DNA of 64,000 bases. Origin: CAWBVG01 sp963792175. GTDB lineage: Bacteria > Acidobacteriota > Vicinamibacteria > Vicinamibacterales > CAVVIG01. Location: NCBI GenBank assembly GCA_963792175.1, contig CAWBVG010000042.1, forward strand, positions 124,001-188,000, read 5' to 3'. Below the pieces are notes generated by a model that was given only the letters and a program-made list of their open reading frames with translations, did no database searches and was not told where the DNA came from. The translations under genes were made by a program, and so were the position numbers. Positions 38,301 to 45,820 of this stretch are shown in pieces; positions within the stretch are counted from its first letter, which is position 1; each line of letters starts with the position of its first letter.

Positions 38301-38882
38301 GCTCGCGCTCCCACTCGCGGCTCGGTGCGGGCGCGGAGCCGGGTCATATTGGATCGATGACGGAAGATGATGAGCGTCGCCGCCACGCTGGCGGCGGCGA
38401 CCACCGCGCGCTGGACTGCCGGTGAGATAGGCGAGCGGCGGCAGTGCCAGTGACGCGAGGACCGATCCCAGCGAGATGTACTTCGTCAGCCAGGCGACGG
38501 CGATGAAAATGGCGAGCGCCGGCGGCACCGCCAACGGCGTCAGCAGCGAGAAGACGCCGCACGCCGTCGCAACGCCCTTGCCCCCGCGGAATCGCAGCCA
38601 CACCGGATAGATGTGGCCCACGATTGCGGCGACACCGGCGGCAGCCGGCGCGACCGTGCTGGTGGTGAAACGCTCGGCAAGCCACACGCTGGCCGCGCCT
38701 TTGGTCATGTCGAGCAGCGCAACCAGGATTCCTGCCGTCACCCCCGAGGCGCGCATGACGTTGGCCGCGCCAAGGTTGCCGCTGCCGACCAGGCGCAGGT
38801 CGGCGACGTGCCATCGCCGCGCCAGCAGCAGGGCAAACGGGATCGAGCCGATCAGGTAGGCAAGGCCGACGATGAGCGCCAT
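38297..38882 (-). CDS. plsY: Glycerol-3-phosphate acyltransferase PlsY, frameshifted near 3' end
   Basis: PlsY transfers an acyl group from acyl-phosphate to glycerol 3-phosphate in the membrane. Motifs are AYLIGSIPFALLLAR, GSGNLGAANVMRASG and RFRGGKGVATACGV, with several TM helices. A one-base change near 38405 restores the last TM (AVVAAASVAATLIIFRHRSN) and a stop in GTGA overlap with gpsA. It pairs functionally with GpsA. Confidence 0.92.
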
Positions 38883-38887
38883 CTGTC

Positions 38888-38969
38888 TAGTGGTTAGGGA
38901 TTAGGGCTTGGGGATTAGGGATTAGGCCGCTGCGCTACTAATCCCTAAGCCCTATGCCCTAATCCCTAC
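38888..38969. repeat. Inverted heptad-repeat element (ATTAGGG type)
   Basis: The left arm has five units (GTTAGGG, ATTAGGG, CTTGGGG, ATTAGGG, ATTAGGC). The right arm has five complementary units (CTAATCC, CTAAGCC, CTATGCC, CTAATCC, CTACG), separated by a 10-base loop. It is the clearest example of the family. The thpR stop at 38966-38968 lies in the right arm. Confidence 0.9.
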
Positions 38970-39569
38970 GCCGTCAGCGTAGCATGCGCCAGCGCCGTGT
39001 AGGCCGGTCCCGACGAAGACAGCCGGCTCTGGTACAACGTCGCGCGCGTGACGCTGACGCACGCGATCCGATCCGATCCGTCGAGCGCGGCAAGGTCGCG
39101 CCGCAGCCGTTCCGGCGCGCTGCGCCGAACCGCGGCGGGCCGCCTGCGCTCGGCGCCGCGCCATCGCCCGACCGTCAGGTGGGGATGGAATGGGCGATCG
39201 TCGAACGCGATGCCGGCGGCGCGGACTCTCTCCGCGATCTCGTGCTGCAGCCGTTCGAGCTGGGCCGCACCGTCCGCTATGCCAATCCACAGCACCCGCG
39301 GCGCGCCGCGCGGCGGAAACACGCCGACGCCGCCGAACGTCACGTCGAACGGGGCCATGCTGGCAGGCGCGCTCATCGACTCGACGATCGCCGGCACGGC
39401 GCCCCTCTCGAGCCTCTCCGATGAAAAGAAGCGTGAGGTGCATCCGCGAGGGCTCGACCAGTTTCAGCCCGTCCCTGGATTTCGAGAGCGGGCCGGTCCA
39501 CAGTTTCTGACGGACGGCGATCGCCTGCCTGGCTTCGTCGGGAAGATCGACCGCGACGAAGAGCCGCAT
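38966..39569 (-). CDS. thpR: RNA 2',3'-cyclic phosphodiesterase, frameshifted
   Basis: This is a 2H phosphoesterase (LigT/2'-5' RNA ligase family). It opens RLFVAVDLPDEARQAI and has the two HxT motifs: HLTLLFIGE in the first frame and HPHLTVGRW in the second. A one-base change near 39400 joins them. About 200 residues. It lies 4 bases after cinA. The physiological RNA substrate is not established for this family in most bacteria. Confidence 0.87.
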
Positions 39570-39573
39570 CGGC

Positions 39574-40854
39574 TCACCGGCGCTCGGCCCACTCGCGCGG
39601 CCCCTGGATCTTCATGACCGCCAGCCGCGTCATGTTGAGCGCGGCCTGCGCCGCCTGGAACTTGACCATGTCGCGGCCGCCGATGAACTGAAACGTCCGC
39701 ACGCGCGTTTCATCGTCGACGATCACGGCGACGGACACCGTGCCGACCGGTTTCTCTGGCGTCCCTCCGCCAGGTCCTGCGATGCCCGTGATGCCGATCC
39801 CGATATTGGTTCCGGCCCGGCTCCGAATCCCCTCCGCCAGTGCCGTCGCGACCGGCTCGCTCACGGCTCCGTGTTCCGCGATCAGGGCCGCCGGCACACC
39901 CGCCAGCTCGGTCTTCGATCGGTTGCTGTAACAGACGACGCCGCGCTCGACGTAGTCCGAACTGCCGGGCACGTCCGTCAGTCGTGACGCCAGCAGTCCG
40001 CCCGTGCACGATTCGGCAACCGCGATCGTCAGCGCGTGCTGGCGCAGGAGATCGCCCACCACGCCCTCCAGCGAACGGCCGTCGGTGCTGTAGACCGACG
40101 GGCCGAGCACGTGCTGCATCTCCAGGACCGCAGCATCCAACGCAGCGTGGGCAGCGTCAGGGCTGGCAGCCTGCGCGGTCAAGTGCAGTTCGATCTGCCC
40201 GAGCACCGCCAGAATGGTCGTGCTGATGGGAACGGGATTGGACGTCCACTTCGCGTAGGTCGGCTGGGCCTGGGCGTCGACGTCCGATTCGGCGCGGCCG
40301 GTGATCTTGAGCACGCGACGAAAGAGACCCGCGGTTCCCGATCGGGGCGCCAGGCGATCGCGAACGACGCCTTCCAGCATCGGCTTCATTTCGCGCGGCG
40401 GACCCGGCAGCAGGACGATCGCCGTCCGGCCGCGCTCGATCCACAGCCCCGGGGCGGTGCCGTTGGGATTCTCGAGGACGACCGCGCCTCGCGGCACCAT
40501 CGCCTGCCGTCGATTGATGTCCGGCATCGTCATGCCGCGCCGCGCGAACCGATCGCGAATCCGATCGACGATCGCCTCGTCGACTTCGAGCGGCATGTCG
40601 TACACGCGCGCGACCGCGTCTCGGGTCACGTCGTCTTCGGTCGGCCCGAGCCCGCCGGTGATCACGATGAGATCGGCCCAGACGCCGGCGGCGCGCAGCA
40701 CCTCGGCCAGCTCGTCGACATCGTCTCCGACGACGGCCTTCAACCGGATGTCGTAGCCGATGGCGTTCAGCCGCTCGGTGATGAACAGCGAGTTCGTATC
40801 GACGCGAAACGGCGTCAACATCTCACTGCCGATCGCCAGGATGCAGGCCCTCAC
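39574..40854 (-). CDS. cinA: CinA-like protein (ADP-ribose pyrophosphatase/NMN amidohydrolase)
   Basis: The N-terminal COG1058 domain has LAIGSEMLTPFRVDTNSLF, VITGGLGPTEDDVTRDAVA and LLPGPPREMKPM. The C-terminal amidohydrolase domain has VAESCTGGLLASRLTDVPG and GITGIAGPGGGTPEKPVGTV. Such proteins recycle pyridine nucleotides by deamidating NMN. The 426-residue length is normal. Start GTG 40854, next to a repeat element. Confidence 0.94.
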   Translation of the reverse strand: MRACILAIGSEMLTPFRVDTNSLFITERLNAIGYDIRLKAVVGDDVDELAEVLRAAGVWADLIVITGGLGPTEDDVTRDAVARVYDMPLEVDEAIVDRIRDRFARRGMTMPDINRRQAMVPRGAVVLENPNGTAPGLWIERGRTAIVLLPGPPREMKPMLEGVVRDRLAPRSGTAGLFRRVLKITGRAESDVDAQAQPTYAKWTSNPVPISTTILAVLGQIELHLTAQAASPDAAHAALDAAVLEMQHVLGPSVYSTDGRSLEGVVGDLLRQHALTIAVAESCTGGLLASRLTDVPGSSDYVERGVVCYSNRSKTELAGVPAALIAEHGAVSEPVATALAEGIRSRAGTNIGIGITGIAGPGGGTPEKPVGTVSVAVIVDDETRVRTFQFIGGRDMVKFQAAQAALNMTRLAVMKIQGPREWAERR

Positions 40855-40867
40855 GGATCTCGTGGAT

Positions 40868-40959
40868 CTGGGAATTGGGTGATTGGGGAATTGGGTAATG
40901 GCATCGGCCTATCGAGCAATCCGATTACCAGATTACCCGATTATCCAGTTACCCAATGC
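40868..40959. repeat. Inverted octamer element (GGGAATT type)
   Basis: The left arm has GGGAATT, GGGTGATT, GGGGAATT and GGGTAATG. The right arm has ATTACCAG, ATTACCCG, ATTATCCAG and TTACCCAATG. The pgpA stop (40933-40935) lies within the right arm, which also encodes the end of the protein (GNWIIG). A short direct duplication (CAATGCGAG) follows. Confidence 0.82.
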
Positions 40960-41483
40960 GAGCGTGCCACGCAATGCGAGTGTGACCCGTAGCGCCAGGT
41001 TCGCGTAAACCGCCGCCATCGCGTCGTCGGCCATGACGCCGGCTCCGCCGTGCAGACGCTCGAGACGATTGGCGGGATACGGTTTCACGATGTCGGCCGC
41101 GCGAAACAGGAGGAAGCCCCACAACGCGCCGCCCCATCCGACGGGATTCAAGAACAGCGTGATGAGCATGCCCATCACTTCGTCGATGACGACCTGTCCA
41201 GGATCCGCGCGGCCGAAATGCCGTTCCGCGACGCTGGCGCTCCAGGATCCGCCGACGAACAGCGCGACGATCGTGAGGGCCTGCACACCGGGCGATGCCG
41301 GGAGCAGCGCCCAGAGCAAGAGGCCTGCGGCCGATCCGAAGGTGCCGGGAGCGAATGGGATGTAGCCGACGCCAAGCGCCGTGGACAGGAGCAGCGCTGG
41401 GATTCCGGATTCGGTACCGGGACTCGGGATTGAGGATTCGGGGTTTGAGGCCCGAATCCCGCATCCCGACTCCCGTCCGTCAT
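40933..41483 (-). CDS. pgpA: Phosphatidylglycerophosphatase A-like protein, repeat-derived N and C termini
   Basis: PgpA dephosphorylates phosphatidylglycerol phosphate. The core ALLLSTALGVGYIPFAPGTF, DEVMGMLITLFLNPVGW and PANRLERLHGGAGVMADD is diagnostic, with TM helices. ATG 41483 overlaps the RDD-gene stop (ATGA) but reads MTDGSRDAGFGPQTPNPQS through a repeat, then must change frame near 41395 to reach the core. The next start-like codon in the core frame is TTG 41319, inside the conserved region. The C terminus also ends in a repeat. Confidence 0.82.
41399..41476. repeat. Inverted heptad-repeat element (GGGATTC type) in pgpA 5' end
   Basis: The left arm has GGATTC, GGGACTC, GGGATTG and AGGATTC; the right arm has CCCGAATC, CCGCATC, CCGACTC. 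The element falls between the RDD-gene stop and the conserved part of pgpA, so it would encode the first residues of PgpA. Confidence 0.8.
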
Positions 41484-42421
41484 GCAGTAGCGCGGACGAC
41501 GCGCGTGCCGGCGAAACGATCGTGGAGGCCGCGATAGTCGCGGCTGAACAGCGCCGTCACGAAACCGAGGCCCGCCGGCACGGCCAGCAGGAACCACATC
41601 AGCTCCCGCAGGAACGCGCGGCCGAGATCGAGCGACGCCGATTCGGTCGGCACCACGCGGATGCCCGCGGCCATCTTGCCAAGCGTCTGGCCGCCGGCGG
41701 TGAACGCGACGAGGTAACCGCCGTTCTGGACGAGGAGGAACGCGAGCAGTGGACCCTTCGGCAGGATGCCCAGATCTTCGAGCGTCACGCCGCAGATCTG
41801 CATCGTGAAGTAGATGACGATCGCGTCGATCGCCGCGAGGAGCAGCAGATCGATGGCCACGGCGAGGACGCGCGCGATGACCGTGGCGTTCTCCTCGTGG
41901 TCTTCCGGCTGCTCCGATCGTGGCGTCGGCCACGTCATCCTGCCAGCGCGCCGACCGGGCGTGAGTACGCCGGACGGCGCCTCAGGCTCGCCGTCGAGCG
42001 CCAGTTCCAGGGTTTGCGCGCGAGGCTGTTCGTTCCGCAGCCGCGGCACTTCCGGTGTCGCCCGGCGGACGGCCAGCGGGGCCCTCGGGGCGGAGGCATG
42101 CTTGATGAGCGGCTCGTCGTCGGGCGCCTCGATCAGCATCCGCTCGGCACGCGATTCACGGGTGACGTGTCTCGCGGCCACCCTGGAATCGCCAAGCAGC
42201 CGATCGAGATCCGGACTGGCGTCCGCCATGGCGATGGCCGGCGGCGCCGCCGTGGCGGCGTCGACGAGCGACAGGTCGTCGAGCGGCGCCAGTTCCCGGT
42301 CGCCGGAGCGGAGGGTCAAATCGGGGACGGTGACCGTGGACGTCAGCGAGAAGTCGTATCCGCAATTGCGGCAGCGTTCGACGCGCTCGAACCCCAGATA
42401 GCCGCACTTGGGGCACTTCAT
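41480..42421 (-). CDS. RDD-family membrane protein with N-terminal zinc ribbon
   Basis: ATG 42421 opens with a zinc-ribbon (MKCPKCGYLGFERVERCRNC). A long polar linker follows, then an RDD domain with three TM helices (VIARVLAVAIDLLLLAAIDA, LLAFLLVQNGGYLVAFTAGG, ELMWFLLAVPAGLGFVTALF) and QTLGKMAAGIRVV. RDD proteins are of mostly unknown function; some are cation antiporters. 313 residues. It overlaps the upstream TPR-like gene by 4 bases and pgpA by 4. Confidence 0.84.
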   Translation of the reverse strand: MKCPKCGYLGFERVERCRNCGYDFSLTSTVTVPDLTLRSGDRELAPLDDLSLVDAATAAPPAIAMADASPDLDRLLGDSRVAARHVTRESRAERMLIEAPDDEPLIKHASAPRAPLAVRRATPEVPRLRNEQPRAQTLELALDGEPEAPSGVLTPGRRAGRMTWPTPRSEQPEDHEENATVIARVLAVAIDLLLLAAIDAIVIYFTMQICGVTLEDLGILPKGPLLAFLLVQNGGYLVAFTAGGQTLGKMAAGIRVVPTESASLDLGRAFLRELMWFLLAVPAGLGFVTALFSRDYRGLHDRFAGTRVVRATA

Positions 42422-43296
42422 GGAATGTGGCGATCTTCGTGTGGCGCCGCCGCGGGAACTGCCGGCAGGGTCGCGAGGGCGATCAACTGTTGCTGGATTT
42501 CGGCGCGGAGCCGATCGGCGTCGCCGCGCTGGGGATCGGTCGGGCGGACCGTGTCGAGCGCCGTCAACGCCTCGCGGTAGTGGCCACCGGCCATCAGCGC
42601 CCGGGCATTGGTCAGGATCATTTCGCCGCGGCGCGGAAGGACCAGGGTGACCTCGCGCGCGACCGCCGTCGGCGCCGGCGTTTCCGGCGACGCGAACTCT
42701 CCAGTGAGGGCCAGGACCGATCGGATACCGAAGACGGATCGGAGGTCGACACCGCTCCGCGAGGCCGCGAACGCGCCGGCCGCGAGGAGCGCGGACAGCG
42801 CCGCCACACCCAGCAGCGCACGCCAGATCGGCGAGCGGCGGGCGACGGCGCCCGACAGCGTGGCGCCGGCCCTCGGCAGGCGGTCGAAGCGCTTTGCCGT
42901 TGCGGGCGAGGCCGCGGTCTCGAGTCGATTCAGGCGTTCCAGGACCGCGAGCGCCTCCTCGGATGGCGCGCCGCCGTCGATCGCGGCCTGGAGCAGGCGA
43001 CGGGCCTCGTCCGACTCGCCGCGTTGGAAGGCCGCGACCCCGTTCTGAAGCAGCTCTTCGGATTCGCGCTGTCGCTCGGCCAGCGCGCTCCGCGCGCGGT
43101 CGATGTAGGCGCGCGCGCGCGGGTGGCTGCGATCGATGAACAGCGCTCGCGTCCAGACGTTGATGGCGAGCTCGTAGCGGGCCGCGAAGTAGTGATCGAG
43201 ACCGAGGAGCAGCAGTTGTTCGATCTTGGCGTCGCGATCGACGGGAGACGGCGCATCGTCGGCGTGTCCGATGTCGTGTCGATGCGCTTCTGACAT
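42418..43296 (-). CDS. TPR-like membrane-anchored protein
   Basis: From ATG 43296 the 292-residue protein has helical repeat pairs (LLLLGLDHYFAARYELAINV, RARAYIDRARSALAERQRES), a TM helix (ALLGVAALSALLAAGAFAA) near residue 165 and a C-terminal helical part (ALMAGGHYREALTALDTV). The open frame extends upstream but only this part has protein character. It overlaps the RDD gene. Divergent from ftcD. Function unknown. Confidence 0.75.
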   Translation of the reverse strand: MSEAHRHDIGHADDAPSPVDRDAKIEQLLLLGLDHYFAARYELAINVWTRALFIDRSHPRARAYIDRARSALAERQRESEELLQNGVAAFQRGESDEARRLLQAAIDGGAPSEEALAVLERLNRLETAASPATAKRFDRLPRAGATLSGAVARRSPIWRALLGVAALSALLAAGAFAASRSGVDLRSVFGIRSVLALTGEFASPETPAPTAVAREVTLVLPRRGEMILTNARALMAGGHYREALTALDTVRPTDPQRGDADRLRAEIQQQLIALATLPAVPAAAPHEDRHIP

Positions 43297-43375
43297 GAAA
43301 TCGGCGGCCAGTATAGCAAAGGCGATCGCGGAAGTACAGCAAGAGTCATCACATCCCTGATATCCTGCCCTCAGA

Positions 43376-44272
43376 ATGCTCATCGAGTGCGTGCCGAATG
43401 TGAGCGAAGGACGCCGTGCCGACGTCATCGCCGCAATGGTCGAGGCGATGGGACGCGTTCCAGGCGTGCGCCTGCTCGACCATTCATCCGATTCCTCGCA
43501 TAACCGATCGGTATTCACCCTCGTCGGCGACTCAACAGGCGTGGAGCAGGCGGTGCTGGCGCTTTTCGAGCGGGCGGTCGCCGCCATCGATCTCCGCACG
43601 CACACAGGCGAGCACCCGCGCCTCGGCGCAGTGGATGTGGTCCCGTTCATTCCGATCGAGGGGGCCACGATGGCCGACTGCGTCGCACTCGCGAAGCGCG
43701 TCGGCGCCGAAGTCGCCGCACGATTCGGTGTGCCGGTGTACTTATACGAAGAAGCCTCGACCAACCCGGCGCGGAAGAACCTCGAAGACATCCGTCGCGG
43801 CGAGTTCGAGGGTCTGGCGGCCAGAATGGCGACCGCTGACTGGGCTCCGGATTTCGGCCCCGCTGCACCGCATCCGAGCGCCGGCGCCTCGGTCGTCGGC
43901 GCGCGGATGCCGCTCATTGCGTACAACATCAACCTCGCGACCGACCGCCTCGACGTCGCCAAGAAGATTGCGGCCGCCATCCGCCACAGCAGCGGAGGTT
44001 TCCGCTACGTCAAGGCGGCCGGATTCAAGCTCGAAGACCGCGGCATCGTGCAGGTGTCGATGAACCTGACGAACTACGAGAAGACGCCGATTTTTCGGGT
44101 GTTCGAAACAGTGAAGCGCGAGGCCGAGCGCTACGGCGTGTCGATTCTGGAAAGCGAGATCGTCGGGCTCGTCCCAGCCGCGGCGCTCAACGCCGCCGCC
44201 GAGTTCTACCTGCAGATCGGCGGCTTCAAACCCGATCAGATACTCGAACACAAACTGAGAACTGAGAACTGA
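43376..44272 (+). CDS. ftcD: Glutamate formimidoyltransferase
   Basis: The enzyme moves the formimino group from formiminoglutamate to tetrahydrofolate in histidine breakdown. The 298 residues cover only the transferase domain: LIECVPNVSEGRRADVI, DHSSDSSHNRSVFTLVG, THTGEHPRLGAVDVVPFIPI and GGFRYVKAAGF. The cyclodeaminase domain is absent, as in single-domain forms. The end (EHKLRTEN) is encoded by a repeat. No other hut gene is in the window. It overlaps the convergent regulator gene by 47 bases. Confidence 0.93.
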   Translation: MLIECVPNVSEGRRADVIAAMVEAMGRVPGVRLLDHSSDSSHNRSVFTLVGDSTGVEQAVLALFERAVAAIDLRTHTGEHPRLGAVDVVPFIPIEGATMADCVALAKRVGAEVAARFGVPVYLYEEASTNPARKNLEDIRRGEFEGLAARMATADWAPDFGPAAPHPSAGASVVGARMPLIAYNINLATDRLDVAKKIAAAIRHSSGGFRYVKAAGFKLEDRGIVQVSMNLTNYEKTPIFRVFETVKREAERYGVSILESEIVGLVPAAALNAAAEFYLQIGGFKPDQILEHKLRTEN

Positions 44273-45700
44273 CAAACTGGAACTCCGTCGTTCTGAGTTC
44301 TAGTTTCAGTTCACCGCCTTCGGGTTCTTCCTCGCCGCGGCGGGACGGCGCGATCCCGAACGCCTTCATCTTCCGATAGAGGTTGCTGCGCTCGACGCCG
44401 AGGACCTCCGCGGTTCGCGACATGTTGCCCTGCTGGGCCGCGAGCGTTCGCAGGATGAGCTCCCGTTCGAATTGATCGCGCGCTTCGTGCAAGGTGCGGC
44501 GTTCGCCGAGCACCTCCGGCGCGGCCGGCCTCGACAGTCCGGTCGGATCGAGAAAGCTCAGGTCCGACGAGGAAATCACGTCGCCCGGGACCATGATCAT
44601 CAGCCGCTCGATGACGTTGCGGAGCTCGCGGACGTTGCCCGGCCACGGGTAGTGCTGCAGGACCGAACGCGCGCCCGACTCGAAACTCTTCAACCGTCGC
44701 CCGTATTCGCGCGCGAAATCGGCCATGAAATGGTCGGCCAGCAGCGGAATGTCCTCCTGGCGGTCCCGCAGCGCCGGCACGAAGATCGGAATCACGTTGA
44801 GGCGGAAGTAGAGATCCTCGCGGAAGCGCCCGCCCCTGATTTCCGCCTGCAGATCCTTGTTGGTGGCGGCGAGGACGCGGGCATCGACTTTGATCCGGGT
44901 CGTTCCGCCGACCGCCTCCATCGTCTGTTCCTGCAGAACGCGCAGCACTTTGGCCTGCGTCTTCAGGCTCATGTCGCCGATCTCGTCGAGGAAGATCGTG
45001 CCGCCGTCGGCGACCTCGAACTTGCCGCGCCGATCGGCGACGGCGCCGGTGAACGCGCCGCGCACGTGGCCGAACAGCTCGCTTTCGATCAGCTCTTCCG
45101 GGATGGCCGCGCAGTTGACCTCGACGAAGGCCGAGCTCCGGCGCCGGCTCAACGCGTGGATCGTCCGCGCGACGAGCTCTTTGCCGGTGCCGTTTTCGCC
45201 GTAAATCAGCACGCGGCCGTTGGTCGGCGCGGCCATGGCGACCTGCTCGCGGAGCTGCCGCATGGCATAGCTCTCGCCAACCATGGTCTGGTGTCGATCG
45301 ACCTTCGCGCGCAAGGCGCGGTTCTCCGCTTCGAGCGTGCGCTGCCGGAGGGCGTTGCCGACGACCAGCATCGTCCGGTCGTGTTGAGCGGCTTTTCGAG
45401 AAAGTCGAACGCGCCGAGCTTGATGCCGCGCACGGCGGACTCGATGTCGCCGTGACCCGAGATCAGCACGACCTGGGAATCGACCTGGCGTTCGCGCAGC
45501 CTGGTGAGCGTCGCCAGGCCGTCCATGCCCGGCAGCCAGACATCGAGGACGATCAAGTCGATCGGGCCGCGGGTGAGACGCTCGAGGCACTCTTCCCCGC
45601 TGGACACCGACTCGACGATGTACCCCTCGTCGCGCAGGTCGTCGCCGAGCGCCTTTCGAACGCCAGGCTCGTCGTCGACGATGAGGACGGTGGGTGTCAT
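44226..45700 (-). CDS. NtrC-family sigma-54-dependent response regulator, frameshifted
   Basis: The receiver domain (VLIVDDEPGVRKALGDDL, LIVLDVWLPGMDGLATL, ISGHGDIESAV, FDFLEKPL) is one frame from the rest. A missing base near 45390 joins it to the AAA+ domain: IYGENGTGKELVARTIHALS, GAFTGAVADRRG (sigma-54 contact), DGGTIFLDEIGDM and a Fis-type HTH (MSRTAEVLGVERSNLYRKM). It is downstream of the NtrY-like kinase. Most similar in layout to NtrX. The tail after EEEPEGGE is repeat-derived. Confidence 0.92.
44252..44312. repeat. Inverted heptad-repeat element (AACTGAG type)
   Basis: The left arm is AACTGAG, AACTGAG, AACTGAC, AAACTGG; the right arm is GTTCTGA, GTTCTA, GTTTCA, GTTC. The ftcD stop lies in the left arm. 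The minus-strand regulator gene reads through the whole element, so both convergent genes take their C termini from it. Confidence 0.85.
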
Positions 45701-45723
45701 GTGCGGATGCAGCGAGACGGATT

Positions 45724-45805
45724 CTCACGAAGGCTCGAAGAGTACGAAGGCCACGAGGAATCTTGTCCATCAATGACCGTTCGTCCGCTTCGTGTCTTCG
45801 TGATA
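45724..45805. repeat. Inverted octamer element (CACGAAGG / CTTCGTGT type)
   Basis: The left arm has CACGAAGG, CTCGAAGAG, TACGAAGG, CCACGAGG. The right arm has CTTCGTGT and CTTCGTGA. It fills the gap between the NtrY-like kinase and its regulator. The same octamer type appears in the element near 59450. Confidence 0.78.
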
Positions 45806-45820
45806 AGCGTCCCGGGCCTT

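Noticed and set aside
37296..38882. PlsY-GpsA fusion protein
   Set aside because: The last PlsY TM helix is found in another frame and its stop overlaps the gpsA GTG. A single indel near 38405 explains the apparent fusion.
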